NCBI GenBank assembly: GCA_002494885.1 | Contig: DACV01000007.1 | Location: 360,001 to 424,000, forward strand | Direction of reading: 5' to 3' | Origin: Methanobacterium sp. UBA44 | GTDB lineage: Archaea; Methanobacteriota; Methanobacteria; Methanobacteriales; Methanobacteriaceae | DNA length: 64,000 nucleotides | In this document: piece by piece, positions 23,864-33,743 of the stretch | How the letters are laid out: each line of letters opens with the position of its first letter | Position numbering within the stretch: the first letter of the stretch is position 1 | Notes under the pieces: generated by a model | What the model saw: the letters and a program-made list of their open reading frames with translations, nothing else | What the model was told of the DNA's origin: nothing | The model's database searches: none | Translations under genes and position numbers: made by a program

Positions 23864-24244
23864 ATGAATGTTAAAGAAATTATGATTGAAGGTGTTGAAA
23901 CCATAGGTGAAGATGAAACTCTGGATACTGCCTTGAGAAAGTCTACAGAAGAAGGAGAAGGTGGAAGTCTTATAGTGGAAAATAAGGGAGAAGTTGTAGG
24001 CATAGTAACAACATGGGATGTTCTGGAAGCTATAGGCGATGAAAATCAATTAAATAATACCAAAGTCCATGATGCAATGGAGACTCATCTTGTAACAGTT
24101 CATACTGATACTCCAGTAGAAGAAGCAGCAAAAGAGATGGTAGACCATGGCATATGGAGATTACCAGTAGAAGAAGCAGGCCAGATAGTTGGAATCATAA
24201 GTGCAACAGACATTCTTCTAAATGAAATACGTAATATGATGTAG
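23864..24244 (+). CDS. CBS-domain pair protein
   Basis: 126 residues from ATG 23864; a second ATG at 23861 is adjacent, and GGTGAT lies 5-10 bases upstream, so the in-frame TTG far upstream is rejected. Two CBS domains: about 1-55 (V-K-E-I-M; G-S-L-I-V-E-N; G-I-V-T-T-W-D-V) and about 65-125 (V-H-D-A-M; T-P-V-E-E-A-A-K; R-L-P-V; G-I-I-S-A-T-D-I). CBS pairs bind adenine nucleotides or S-adenosylmethionine and regulate partner proteins. No partner domain is fused here; the target is unknown. Confidence 0.88.
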   Translation: MNVKEIMIEGVETIGEDETLDTALRKSTEEGEGGSLIVENKGEVVGIVTTWDVLEAIGDENQLNNTKVHDAMETHLVTVHTDTPVEEAAKEMVDHGIWRLPVEEAGQIVGIISATDILLNEIRNMM

Positions 24245-24251
24245 AAATTTA

Positions 24252-24287
24252 AAATTAAATAGATTCCTTTTGGAATCTATTTAATTT
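24252..24287. terminator. Bidirectional terminator hairpin between CBS gene and aglB
   Basis: Perfect 16-bp arms (24252-24267 and 24272-24287) close on a TTTT loop, located directly after the CBS gene and overlapping the aglB stop codon at 24281-24283. Being symmetric it can serve both converging transcripts. Confidence 0.75.
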
Positions 24288-26677
24288 ACATTCCAAACCA
24301 TTACACCTTGATTTTGAGAAGCTAATTTAAATCGAGTTAATCCATTACCTCCCATCAAGAACAATCGTGTGAACATTGAATTTTCAAGCTCTCTGTTCAT
24401 TGCAACCGTCACATATGTGTTATTTTGGGCTATCAAAAGTATACTTATTGGACTATCATTAGATACAATCTGATCCATTACAGTTGCGTTGCCCTGGGTT
24501 ACAGTTAGCTTGTGTGGAGGCATTACTTGAGTTTCATTGTTATTGTCCAGATACAGTAGTCCTGCACTAATCTGAGATCCATTTATTTGTACCACAACAT
24601 TATTTTGACCCTGGATTACAGTGGTGCCATTTACCTGGGTAGAGTTTGCTTCTGCAGCAGAGTAAAGATAATTCTGTCCAGTGCTATTATTGAAATTCCA
24701 GCTTCCAAAGTAAGACCACCAGCCAGCTTTTCCAAGCATGTCGCTACTTGTTATAAAGACACGCGGACTTGGGTTATCAGGGTGGGTGTATTTTAATACG
24801 TTTTGTGCTTGAGCAGGTGTCAACTTATAATCATTTACCATTATAGTTTGTGCTGCCTGTTTATCAAGTGGTAAAACTTTAGTTAATATTTCAACACTTT
24901 TACCAGTATCCCTAGTATAGTTTTCAAGAGTTAAATAACCTAAATCCCCGCTTGAAGTAAGCATTCTAATTATTCCTGCTGCTAAATTCTCATCACTGGT
25001 GAATAGGGCTTTTCCAACCCAATAAGCTCTTGGAGAGTTTTGAGATCCTCCATCAAAGGTAACTGGTCGATCCGCCACTGCTGCAAATAAATGCCCATAA
25101 TCCCACCATGAGGTAATTACAGTATTATTTGGGGTGTTATTATTAATCCATCCCAGCGAATTATACATTGAATCATCTGTTCCTGGAACCACCGAATATG
25201 ATGTAGTATATGCTCCTGTAACTGCAGGATACGATACTAATGCAATTAAAAGTAAAATCGCCACTGCACAGTATTTGGCATTTTTAATATATTTTCCAAT
25301 AAATGGAGCAATCAAACCTATGGAAACACCAGCGCCTAATGCAATTGGTAGTGAAAATGTAGCAATAAACCTTGAACCTTTTGTCATGGCATAGGCAGTG
25401 ATCAGGAGCCAGAAAGAGAATAATACAAGATATAAAACATAATCTGCTTTCCTTTTCAAAAGTTCAGGATCCTTTTTTACATTTATTCTTTCAGTTTTTT
25501 CTTCAACAGGTTCTACTTTAGTTTTTCTTCCCCTTCTTCTTGGCTTTTTCTTTATTTTGGGGGTTGTCTCTTTTGCTTCAGCTTTATTATCATTCTTTGG
25601 TTTTAATTTCCAGATAAGTAACGGAACGCTAAAAATACCTAATATTAATGCAAAAATACCTCCAACACCATTCATAACGTCGTCGAAACTTGGTATCTGA
25701 AGTTCTGATACAGATACATAAACATTAGGATAAGCAGTGCCTGCAACGGCATCCTGGATAGTTGTAAATCCAAATGGCCCGAATAGTGCGTTTGCAAATT
25801 CAGAAGGCCCCATGCTAATCAACATCAATATTGAGCTTGCTAAAACAAACACAACCAGTGAAAATAGTGCCTTTTGATCTAAAAACCAATTTATTCTACT
25901 TGAATAATCTTTTTGTGGTTTAATTGTACTCATACCAAATACATATTTAGAAATTAGTAAATAGAGGATAGAAAAGCCCACCACAAGATAAAATGCATAC
26001 CACCATCCAGTCCATGCCATTGAGAAAATAAGCATGGAAATAACTGATAGAGCTACGAAAATTGACCTCCATTTAAAGTCATCAGAACGTATGCTCTCAA
26101 TAAAGAACCATACAACAAGGAGAGGCAGTAATATGTTAAACATGTCTGTATCAAAAAATCCTGCAAAGGTATGGGAAAAATAGGATAATGCAGTAGCTAT
26201 CAAAATTCCTGCAGTTATTCCACCAAAATCATTGGTAATTCTCCTTACAAATAAATAAGCAGGAATTACACATAGAGATGCCATAAACGGAGCCATCCAA
26301 AAGGCTACTGTTACTAAAGAAACCTCACTGAATACGTTGGCGAATTTGTAAACAAATGCAGTAAGATAAACTATTAATGGAGGATATTCTGCTGATCTTC
26401 CTTGGGGATAATAAGAATGCATATCCCACTGAGTACCATTAATCACCGTATCTCCTAAAGATCCATGATCAATAAAATTCTCTGTCAATCTGAAATTGTA
26501 ATATGAGTCCATTTCACTGAAATAGGGAAGTCCATTTTGATCCTGATAATATGCTTTCATATCATCTGGAACTACAGATAAATTAACTGCTTCGGCTCTA
26601 AGGAAAAATGATAATGAAAAAAGTAAAATTATAATAATTACAGGCTTAGATTTTGATAAAAACTCTTTTGTATCCAT
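24281..26677 (-). CDS. aglB: Oligosaccharyltransferase AglB (STT3 family)
   Basis: 798 residues. The N-terminal two-thirds has about 13 membrane helices. The first external loop carries the acidic metal site (S-E-M-D-S-Y-Y). The catalytic W-W-D-Y-G lies at about 523-527 and is followed by a soluble C-terminal domain. A Lys/Arg-rich, disordered-looking insertion (about 370-410, K-I-K-K-K-P-R-R-R-G-R) is a cytoplasmic loop. AglB transfers lipid-linked glycans to Asn in N-x-S/T of exported proteins, of which several are encoded here (11262, 1530). TGA-free frame, AT-rich promoter region upstream. Confidence 0.95.
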   Translation of the reverse strand: MDTKEFLSKSKPVIIIILLFSLSFFLRAEAVNLSVVPDDMKAYYQDQNGLPYFSEMDSYYNFRLTENFIDHGSLGDTVINGTQWDMHSYYPQGRSAEYPPLIVYLTAFVYKFANVFSEVSLVTVAFWMAPFMASLCVIPAYLFVRRITNDFGGITAGILIATALSYFSHTFAGFFDTDMFNILLPLLVVWFFIESIRSDDFKWRSIFVALSVISMLIFSMAWTGWWYAFYLVVGFSILYLLISKYVFGMSTIKPQKDYSSRINWFLDQKALFSLVVFVLASSILMLISMGPSEFANALFGPFGFTTIQDAVAGTAYPNVYVSVSELQIPSFDDVMNGVGGIFALILGIFSVPLLIWKLKPKNDNKAEAKETTPKIKKKPRRRGRKTKVEPVEEKTERINVKKDPELLKRKADYVLYLVLFSFWLLITAYAMTKGSRFIATFSLPIALGAGVSIGLIAPFIGKYIKNAKYCAVAILLLIALVSYPAVTGAYTTSYSVVPGTDDSMYNSLGWINNNTPNNTVITSWWDYGHLFAAVADRPVTFDGGSQNSPRAYWVGKALFTSDENLAAGIIRMLTSSGDLGYLTLENYTRDTGKSVEILTKVLPLDKQAAQTIMVNDYKLTPAQAQNVLKYTHPDNPSPRVFITSSDMLGKAGWWSYFGSWNFNNSTGQNYLYSAAEANSTQVNGTTVIQGQNNVVVQINGSQISAGLLYLDNNNETQVMPPHKLTVTQGNATVMDQIVSNDSPISILLIAQNNTYVTVAMNRELENSMFTRLFLMGGNGLTRFKLASQNQGVMVWNVN

Positions 26678-26852
26678 ATTGAAACCTCTGATCTGGCGTT
26701 ATCGTTTAATATATTTCAAGAATTTAATTTAAAAGTATTTAAAATTTTATATCAGTCTTTAAATTTTAGATAGAAATATTAAAGTACCTTTAACAGTACT
26801 TTAAGTACTTTCAAGAAATATCAAAAATAAAATATCAATTAAAACATGATTT

Positions 26853-28994
26853 CTATACTTCCTGTTCAACGGACTTTGTAAATCTGCACTTAGGAAAACC
26901 ACTGCAACCAATAAATTCCCCATATCTACCCATTCTCTTAATTAATTGATTTCCACATTGTGGACAAACCCCTACAGCTTCATTTGAAGGTTCTTGCCCT
27001 TCTCTACCGCATTTAGGGTCAAGACATGCTCTCTGGCGAGGTTTTCCAAATGATATCATTGGGAGGCCACATTTCTCACATTTCGTTTTGAGTACGTTGC
27101 TGCCTCGAGGTATTGGATAAGTTATTTTACAATCAGGGTAAGCAGAACATCCAACAAAGGTACCCTTAGTTCTTGGAGAGTACTTCATAACCAGATTACC
27201 GCCGCATTTACATTCTCCCACAATACGGCTTTCTTCATAAGCTTCATAAAGCTTTTCACCAATTTTTGTCTTATTTTTTTCAATATCATCAAGAATAGAG
27301 GATACTTCATCTTTTGCTTCTTCAATAACCTGATCTTTTGTTATTTTATCTTCCATAATCCCTTTAAGTTCCATTTCAAACTGTCTTGTTAGTTCTTCAC
27401 TTGTAATATCTTCTGAATATTCCTTTAATGTGTCTATAAGATGTTCACCAAGCTCATTGACTTTTATTTTCTGCCCTTCAATGTATTTTCTGTCATATAA
27501 TATGGAAATGATATTTGCTCTGGTTGATTTTGTACCGAGACCTCTCTTTTCAAGTTCCCTGATTAAAGATGCCTGGTTGTATCTTGCAGGAGGTTTAGTC
27601 TCTTTTTCTTCACAAATAATCTCTTCAACCTTTAATTTATCCCCTTTTTTAATATCAGGGAACTCCTCATTTTCAACTTTTCTAAATGGATAGTGATCAA
27701 GCCAGCCCATTTTGGCCATTCTTTTTCTGCTAAAGCTGAATTCCTGCGAATTAATATCTAAATCCGTTTTCATGGATTCTTGAATTCCATCTTCGCCAAA
27801 TACCGATATAAATCTGAATGTTATGAGTTCATAAAGTTTCTGGCCATCTGTATCTAAATTCTTAGGTAATGTACCTGTTGGGTGAATGGCAGGATGTGCT
27901 TCATCTGTTTTTTTACCTTCATTTGGTTTTAAAGGTTTTTTAAGTGCATCTACATGTTTTTTGAATGCAGAGCTTTTACTTAATTTTTTAAGTATTTTAT
28001 CATATCCAATGCTTTTTGGAAGTTTCTGTGAAGAAGTACGAGGATATGAGGTGTATCCTTCAGTATAGAGGTTTTGAGCTATTTGCTGGGTTTTTTTAGG
28101 GCTGAAACCAAATACCCCATAAGCTTCTGATTGAAGGCTTCCAAGATCAAATGGGAATGGAGGAGCTCTTTTATTTTCTCTTAAAATAACGCCCTTTACA
28201 ATTGCATCTTCTCCTTCGCATTCCGCGAGAATACCATCAGCATCTTTTCTCTCGAATATTTTCCCAGCTTTATGATCAGCAATTATATCTCCTTCAAGAG
28301 CAGCTTTTATAAGCCAGTAAGGTTCAGGGATAAATTTTTTTATATCTTTTTCTCTATCTACGAGTATAGAAAGAGTTGGAGTCTGCACTCGCCCTGCTGA
28401 AAGTTGAACGTACCTTTTTGTTGCTACTCTTATAGAATCTGTTAAATATTTTGATATGTTAACTCCAAACAGAAAATCAAGGATATGTCTGGCAATACCG
28501 CTGTCTACCTGTCTAAAATCAACATCTATTGGATTTTCATATGCATTAAGAATATCTTCCCTGGTTAAAGTTGAAAATTTCATTCTTGAAGCATTTTTTA
28601 TACTTTCTTCGCCACAAGCATATTTCAATGCATTGTATCCTATTAAAGTCCCTTCTATATCATAATCGCATGCATGAATGAATTTATCTGCACCTTTAGA
28701 AAGCTTTTTGATGGCATCTATATATCCTTTAACATATTTTTTCTGTTTATCTTTTTCATAAAGTGGAACCCATTCTATATCAAAAATTTTATCCTGACCA
28801 GAACTGGTTGGGGATAGAGAATATAAATGACCAACTGCCGATAATACAGTTGTTTTTTTCCCATTTTCTTCAAATTCATAATATGGAACTTTTTTATAGC
28901 TGTTCTTTTTTGATCCTTTATTCAATGCTTTAGCTATTTTTTCAGATGACTTTGGCTTTTCGCAAATTATAATTTCATGCATGGTATCACTCAA
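26853..28994 (-). CDS. topA: DNA topoisomerase I (type IA)
   Basis: 713 residues. N-terminal Toprim domain with I-I-C-E-K-P-K-S (about 8-15) and D-Y-D-I-E-G. Catalytic Tyr lies in Y-T-S-Y-P-R-T-S (about residue 318). The central domains follow, then three C-terminal zinc-finger modules: C-K-C-G with C-x4-C, C-E-K-C-G-x-P-M with C-x3-C, and C-P-Q-C-G with C-S-G-F-P-K-C. It relaxes negative supercoils through a transient 5' phosphotyrosine bond. No helicase domain, so it is not reverse gyrase, consistent with a mesophile. Gap of 175 bases to aglB downstream. Confidence 0.95.
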   Translation of the reverse strand: MSDTMHEIIICEKPKSSEKIAKALNKGSKKNSYKKVPYYEFEENGKKTTVLSAVGHLYSLSPTSSGQDKIFDIEWVPLYEKDKQKKYVKGYIDAIKKLSKGADKFIHACDYDIEGTLIGYNALKYACGEESIKNASRMKFSTLTREDILNAYENPIDVDFRQVDSGIARHILDFLFGVNISKYLTDSIRVATKRYVQLSAGRVQTPTLSILVDREKDIKKFIPEPYWLIKAALEGDIIADHKAGKIFERKDADGILAECEGEDAIVKGVILRENKRAPPFPFDLGSLQSEAYGVFGFSPKKTQQIAQNLYTEGYTSYPRTSSQKLPKSIGYDKILKKLSKSSAFKKHVDALKKPLKPNEGKKTDEAHPAIHPTGTLPKNLDTDGQKLYELITFRFISVFGEDGIQESMKTDLDINSQEFSFSRKRMAKMGWLDHYPFRKVENEEFPDIKKGDKLKVEEIICEEKETKPPARYNQASLIRELEKRGLGTKSTRANIISILYDRKYIEGQKIKVNELGEHLIDTLKEYSEDITSEELTRQFEMELKGIMEDKITKDQVIEEAKDEVSSILDDIEKNKTKIGEKLYEAYEESRIVGECKCGGNLVMKYSPRTKGTFVGCSAYPDCKITYPIPRGSNVLKTKCEKCGLPMISFGKPRQRACLDPKCGREGQEPSNEAVGVCPQCGNQLIKRMGRYGEFIGCSGFPKCRFTKSVEQEV

Positions 28995-29355
28995 AATAAT
29001 AATCGAGAGAGGATTTAGTAACTATTTAATAATAATTTGACAATAATTTATAATATTTTTATGTATATTAATTGACATACAATATAATAATTTTCCTATA
29101 TTTAAAGGATATAGGTATTGATTTATCTTATTTTAGAAAAATTGACTATCTTATAATGAGGAATATACGTTTAATTTAAATATAAATCCATGAAAATAAT
29201 TCATTAACCATGAACACTTAAAATAAGATTTTTTATCATTATTTAACAACTGATCTATTCTTTAATAATTTTCATTTAACTTTCTTGCACAATGTATTTC
29301 TACACAACAAGACATAATTGATTTATCAAGTTTATTTATTTAAGGGAGATTTTAA
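28995..29355. other. Divergent promoter region between topA and the phosphoesterase gene
   Basis: About 360 bases, very AT-rich, containing several TATA-like stretches (for example around 29032-29060). No RNA gene, repeat or protein fragment is recognisable. Confidence 0.45.
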
Positions 29356-29880
29356 ATGTTGATTGGAGTTATATCGGATACTCATATACCTGAGAGGGCT
29401 TCAAAAATACCCGAAGTTGTTTTTGATGTGTTTAACGATGTGGATATGATTTTACATGCAGGAGATCTGGTTTCACAAGATGTTTTAAGGGAACTCCAAA
29501 AGATAGCTCCAACTAAGTGTTCTCAGGGGAATATGGACAGAGCTTATGGCCTGAATCTACCAAAAAATATTTTTTTTGAAGTTGAGGAGATTAAAGTGGG
29601 ATTAAACCATGGTGAAGTCTATCCACGAGGAGATACTCAACAGTTGAAGTATATTTCTCTAGAAATGGGTGTTGAAGTATTAATTACAGGACATACACAC
29701 TGGTCATTTATTAAAGAAGTTGGAAATGTCCTTCTATTAAATCCTGGAAGTCCTACTGTCCCTCGATTATCAGATCCCTCCGTTATGCTTTTAAATATTG
29801 AAAATAAAAAATTAGATGCTGAAATTGTTAAAATTGGAGATCCTATCTGTAAGGCACTTAATTTTGAAAGTAAGGAATAA
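29356..29880 (+). CDS. Metallophosphoesterase, YfcE/MJ0936 family
   Basis: 174 residues, start ATG 29356 with GGGAG upstream. All metal-binding motifs of the calcineurin-like fold are present: I-S-D-T-H (about 6-10), H-A-G-D (about 35-38), Q-G-N-M-D (about 57-61), N-H-G (about 83-85) and I-T-G-H-T-H (about 109-114). Family members hydrolyse phosphodiesters; MJ0936-type enzymes accept model substrates and possibly cyclic nucleotides. A following methyltransferase gene starts 33 bases later, so the pair may be one operon. Confidence 0.88.
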   Translation: MLIGVISDTHIPERASKIPEVVFDVFNDVDMILHAGDLVSQDVLRELQKIAPTKCSQGNMDRAYGLNLPKNIFFEVEEIKVGLNHGEVYPRGDTQQLKYISLEMGVEVLITGHTHWSFIKEVGNVLLLNPGSPTVPRLSDPSVMLLNIENKKLDAEIVKIGDPICKALNFESKE

Positions 29881-29913
29881 GTTTAATATTGACATTTTTA
29901 GAGTTGAGTAATA

Positions 29914-30519
29914 ATGAGTAAAAGATGGCAGGCTGAAAAGAAAAAAGAACATTACTATAAATCAGCGAAAAAAGAAAAATATAGATCAAGGGCATCATTC
30001 AAACTTCTTCAGTTAAATAAACGTTTTAAAATAATTAAACCTGATGATTATGTAGTTGATTTAGGTGCTGCTCCGGGAGGATGGTCACAGGTTGCTTTAG
30101 ACATCGTTGGAGATAATGGATTTGTTGTGGGGGTTGATCTTCAAAGAATAAAGCCTTTTGAACATGAAAACTTCATTCAGATAACTGGAGATTTTACAGA
30201 AGAAGAAACCATAGAGAAAATTAAAAAAGCACTTAAAATAGATGCAGATGTTATTTTATCAGATGCCTCTCCCAAATTATCAGGAATAAAAGATATAGAT
30301 CATCTTAAATCTATTGATTTAGCTGAAAATGCCCTAAAAATTGCTGAAAATATTTTAAAGCCCGGAGGTAATGTTATAATAAAAACTTTTCAGGGAGAAG
30401 AGTTTCAAAATCTTTTAAAAAAGCTAAAAAAGAAGTTTAAAATCGTTAAAACAACAAAACCTCCCTCTTCTAAAAAAGGAAGTATGGAGATGTATATCCT
30501 GGCTATCAGGCTCTTATGA
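29914..30519 (+). CDS. rlmE: 23S rRNA 2'-O-methyltransferase RlmE (FtsJ/RrmJ)
   Basis: 201 residues, normal for FtsJ. Motifs: N-terminal basic region R-S-R-A-S-F-K-L (the catalytic Lys of the K-D-K-E tetrad is in the K-L-L-Q segment), SAM-binding D-L-G-A-A-P-G-G-W-S (about 49-58), D-A-S-P-K (about 119-123) and K-T-F-Q-G-E (about 159-164). It methylates 23S rRNA in the A-loop. GAGTAATAATG precedes it; probable operon with the upstream phosphoesterase. Confidence 0.93.
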   Translation: MSKRWQAEKKKEHYYKSAKKEKYRSRASFKLLQLNKRFKIIKPDDYVVDLGAAPGGWSQVALDIVGDNGFVVGVDLQRIKPFEHENFIQITGDFTEEETIEKIKKALKIDADVILSDASPKLSGIKDIDHLKSIDLAENALKIAENILKPGGNVIIKTFQGEEFQNLLKKLKKKFKIVKTTKPPSSKKGSMEMYILAIRLL

Positions 30520-30663
30520 AATATTATGATTTTCAAAATAGTAATACTAATATGTAAAAAAATGATAATAATATTTAGAATTAGTTATGTCATCTTGTAG
30601 CTATTTATATTACTAAAATAAAGTCACAAAATTTATTAGTGATAAAAATCAATATAATAACGC

Positions 30664-30894
30664 ATGGAACACATGAATGAAGAACTTTTTAAAAACTCCT
30701 TTTATTTCCTTATGGAAAGCGAATCCATGCCAAGAGAAACTCTAGCCGAGCGCATTAAAGAGTTATCGCGTGATGAGCTTGAAGATATGGCTCAAAGAGC
30801 CATAAGCCTCGCACTTCGAGAACGAGAAGCCCGTCACGCATTACAAACCAGAATCGACAAGCAATTTCATGAAACTCTATATATGGCTTTTTAA
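30664..30894 (+). CDS. Small charged protein, function unknown
   Basis: 76 residues; ATG 30664 or ATG 30673. It is helical and rich in Arg/Glu, with L-S-R-D-E-L-E-D-M-A-Q-R-A and R-E-R-E-A-R-H-A. No recognised motif. It is followed closely by a T-rich stretch (30898-30925) that could terminate transcription. Compositional properties and even amino-acid pattern suggest a real gene. Confidence 0.55.
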   Translation: MEHMNEELFKNSFYFLMESESMPRETLAERIKELSRDELEDMAQRAISLALREREARHALQTRIDKQFHETLYMAF

Positions 30895-30941
30895 GCTATA
30901 AATTTTTCTTTTTCTTTATTTAAGAATTTAAATATTTGAAT

Positions 30942-31376
30942 CTAAATCTCAGATTTTACCTTGCCTAAACTTGTTTTAGCTTTCTGCATCTGTGTTTTTG
31001 CGATATAAATTCTATTATTAACCTCTTCTATTGGTTGATCCGTATTTAAAGCACTTTCAACATCGCCAACAGCAGATTCTGCCTTTACTGCATCAAGTTC
31101 GGCGGTTACAAAATCACTTTTAGCTTTTGCACTACCCGTTTTATATACCTGAATTTTGGTAGAGTCCAGTTGAGCTTTCAAAGCAGAAAGATCAGATTTT
31201 AGCGCTGCAAGTTCATCATAAGCTGTCCCTGTATCTACGTTGGTAGTAACTTTTGAAGAAATTCCCTGAAATCCTATATAAGCAAAAATAGCTATGGTGG
31301 TTATCACCATAATTATTCCAAGAAGGGATATTGTCATTGAAGTCGCTTTAAATAAGTTTAATCTTGATCTTTTCAT
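30942..31376 (-). CDS. Membrane-anchored coiled-coil protein, function unknown
   Basis: 144 residues. Residues 1-12 are basic, 13-40 form a hydrophobic signal-anchor (I-S-L-L-G-I-I-M-V-I), followed by a Ser/Thr linker and a heptad-like helix (about 55-140) of L-x-x-L-K-S-D-L-S-A-L-K-A-Q-L pattern. It could be an extracellular or cytoplasmic stalk. It is convergent with 30664 and divergent from mcm at 31528. No family is recognised. Confidence 0.6.
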   Translation of the reverse strand: MKRSRLNLFKATSMTISLLGIIMVITTIAIFAYIGFQGISSKVTTNVDTGTAYDELAALKSDLSALKAQLDSTKIQVYKTGSAKAKSDFVTAELDAVKAESAVGDVESALNTDQPIEEVNNRIYIAKTQMQKAKTSLGKVKSEI

Positions 31377-31527
31377 TACGTCACCATTTAAATGAATTTA
31401 AAATGATCCTTATTTTTTGTTTAGCCATTTTAGTTAAGATTTAATAATATAAATAGTTATAATTTATTTTAAATTTTATCATTTTTTCTAGTAAAGATTA
31501 TTATAGTTATGCAGTAATATAATATTG

Positions 31528-33528
31528 ATGGACACCATAACCGAAAAATCAAAAACATCTGTAGCAAAGTTTGAAGACTTTTTTAGTACAGAATACAAAG
31601 ATGCTGTATTTGAATCCCTTGAAAAGTATCCAGATGAGCGATCTGTTGTAGTAGATTACCTACAACTGGAAATGTTCGATCCAGATCTGGCTGATCTACT
31701 AATAGAGAAACCTGAAGAAGTTATTAAAGCAGCTCAAAAGGCCATTAAAAACATTGATACCACCAGGAAAAATGCGGATTTACAGGTTAGATTTGAAAAT
31801 GTGACCAATAACATACCTCTAAGAGAACTCAGAAGTAAATTCATCGGAAAATTCGTTGCAGTTGATGGGATCGTCAGAAAAACCAATGAAATCCGTCCCA
31901 GAATCGTAAATGCAATGTTTGAGTGCAGAAGCTGTATGAGACTCCATGAAGTTCCTCAAAAAAGTAATATGATCAGTGAACCCGCTCTCTGCAATGATTG
32001 TGGAGGTAGATCATTCAGATTACTTCAGGAAGAATCTGAATTTTTAGATACCCAAACTACAAAGCTTCAGGAACCTTTAGAAAACTTATCTGGAGGAGAG
32101 CAACCAAGACAAATTAACGTAGTCTTAGAAGATGATCTGGTTGATATGATTACTCCTGGAGACATAATTCGAATTACCGGGACTTTAAAAACCGTTCGAG
32201 ATGAAAAAACAAAATTATTTAAAAATTATATTTATTGTAATTACATTGAAGCACTTGAACAGGAATTTGAAGAGCTCCAAATAAGTGAAGAAGACGAAGA
32301 AGAGATAAAAGAACTTGCAAAAGACCCTAACGTTTATAATAAAATTATTAATTCTACAGCACCTTCCATTCAAGGTTATAGAGAAGTAAAAGAAGCTATA
32401 GCTCTCCAATTATTTGGAGGTGTCGCAAAAGAGCTTGAAGATAAAACAAGAATCAGGGGAGATGTTCACATATTAATTGTCGGTGATCCTGGTATTGGTA
32501 AATCTCAGATGCTTAAATATGTTTCCAAGCTCGCCCCACGTGGAATTTATACAAGCGGTAAAGGTACAAGTGGTGTTGGGCTAACTGCGGCTGCAGTTAA
32601 GGATGACCTTGGTGGATGGTCACTTGAAGCTGGTGCACTGGTCTTAGGGGATCGGGGTAATGTTTGTGTAGATGAACTTGATAAAATGCGATCAGAGGAC
32701 CGATCTGCAATTCACGAAGCTCTTGAGCAACAGACAATAAGTATAGCTAAAGCAGGTATAATGGCAACTTTAAACTCGCGATGTGCTATGCTTGCAGCAG
32801 CGAATCCTAAATTTGGAAGATTTGATCGTTATAAATCTATCGCAGAGCAAATAAACCTTCCATCTCCAATACTTTCAAGATTTGACCTCATATTTGTTGT
32901 TGAGGATAAACCCAATGCAGAAAGAGATAGAAAACTTGCAGGACATATTTTAGACATACACCAAAATGCTGAAATTCCTTTTGAAATTGATCCTGAACTT
33001 TTACGAAAATATATTGCATATGCAAGAAAACAGGTGCATCCAAAACTTACTGGTGGGGCCATAGAAGTTCTTCAAGAGTTTTATGTTGGAATGAGAGGTA
33101 GTGCTGAGGATGATGACTCTCCAGTCCCAATTACAGCCCGTCAGCTTGAGGCTTTAGTACGTCTGTCTGAAGCAAACTGTAAAATACGTTTAGGAAAAGA
33201 AGTTACTTCCGAGGACGCAAAAAGGGCCATTAAACTACAACAAGAATGTATGAAACAGGTTGGTCTTGATCCAGATACAGGTAAAGTGGATATAGACAAA
33301 GTAGAAGGGCGAACACCTAAATCAGAACGTGATAAGGCCAGAGTCCTGCTTGATATTGTTAAAGAATTAAGTGATGAATATGGAGGTAGAGTACCAGTAA
33401 GTATTCTCACTGATGAGATGTCAGACAGATACAATATAAGTGAAGACAAAGTTAAGCAAATTATAACAAAATTAAAACAGCAAGGACTTGTATTTGAACC
33501 TACAGCCGGCTATCTTAAAACAGTATGA
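31528..33528 (+). CDS. mcm: Replicative helicase MCM
   Basis: 666 residues from ATG 31528 (a TTG directly upstream is in frame but unnecessary). N-terminal domain with zinc ribbon C-R-S-C ... C-N-D-C (about 134-168). AAA+ domain: Walker A G-D-P-G-I-G-K-S (about 319-326), Walker B V-C-V-D-E-L-D-K-M, sensor N-P and Arg finger L-S-R-F-D. C-terminal winged helix from about 600. It forms the hexameric 3'-5' helicase at archaeal forks. Only one MCM is visible in the window. Confidence 0.96.
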   Translation: MDTITEKSKTSVAKFEDFFSTEYKDAVFESLEKYPDERSVVVDYLQLEMFDPDLADLLIEKPEEVIKAAQKAIKNIDTTRKNADLQVRFENVTNNIPLRELRSKFIGKFVAVDGIVRKTNEIRPRIVNAMFECRSCMRLHEVPQKSNMISEPALCNDCGGRSFRLLQEESEFLDTQTTKLQEPLENLSGGEQPRQINVVLEDDLVDMITPGDIIRITGTLKTVRDEKTKLFKNYIYCNYIEALEQEFEELQISEEDEEEIKELAKDPNVYNKIINSTAPSIQGYREVKEAIALQLFGGVAKELEDKTRIRGDVHILIVGDPGIGKSQMLKYVSKLAPRGIYTSGKGTSGVGLTAAAVKDDLGGWSLEAGALVLGDRGNVCVDELDKMRSEDRSAIHEALEQQTISIAKAGIMATLNSRCAMLAAANPKFGRFDRYKSIAEQINLPSPILSRFDLIFVVEDKPNAERDRKLAGHILDIHQNAEIPFEIDPELLRKYIAYARKQVHPKLTGGAIEVLQEFYVGMRGSAEDDDSPVPITARQLEALVRLSEANCKIRLGKEVTSEDAKRAIKLQQECMKQVGLDPDTGKVDIDKVEGRTPKSERDKARVLLDIVKELSDEYGGRVPVSILTDEMSDRYNISEDKVKQIITKLKQQGLVFEPTAGYLKTV

Positions 33529-33616
33529 TTGAAGCATCGAAAACAATCGAAATCTATTATTTCCATTCCAAAAAATTTTTTTAACTAGAATTTCGAGCAA
33601 TATATTCAATCATCAA

Positions 33617-33650
33617 ATTTTTATATAAATAAAAGGTATATTTATATGCA
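33617..33650 (+). promoter_or_regulatory. TATA-like elements upstream of aIF2-beta
   Basis: Two close AT boxes, TTATATAAAT (33621-33630) and TTTATATG (33641-33648), each with A-rich sequence before it. They would give a leader of about 70-100 nt to the aIF2-beta ATG at 33744, which has its own GGAGG RBS. Confidence 0.4.
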
Positions 33651-33743
33651 TTTAAATCAAAAATATCATTTTATTAAGATTACGCATTTCTTAATTTTTG
33701 AAGGTTAATAAAATCTTTTCAAAAAGATTTTGGAGGTTAAATA

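Noticed and set aside
26781..26802. Hairpin AAAGTAC/GTACTTT upstream of aglB as regulatory element
   Set aside because: Short arms in AT-rich DNA; could be part of the topA terminator or chance, not enough support.
26853..28994. Reverse gyrase
   Set aside because: The protein is 713 residues with no helicase domain, so an ordinary type IA topoisomerase.
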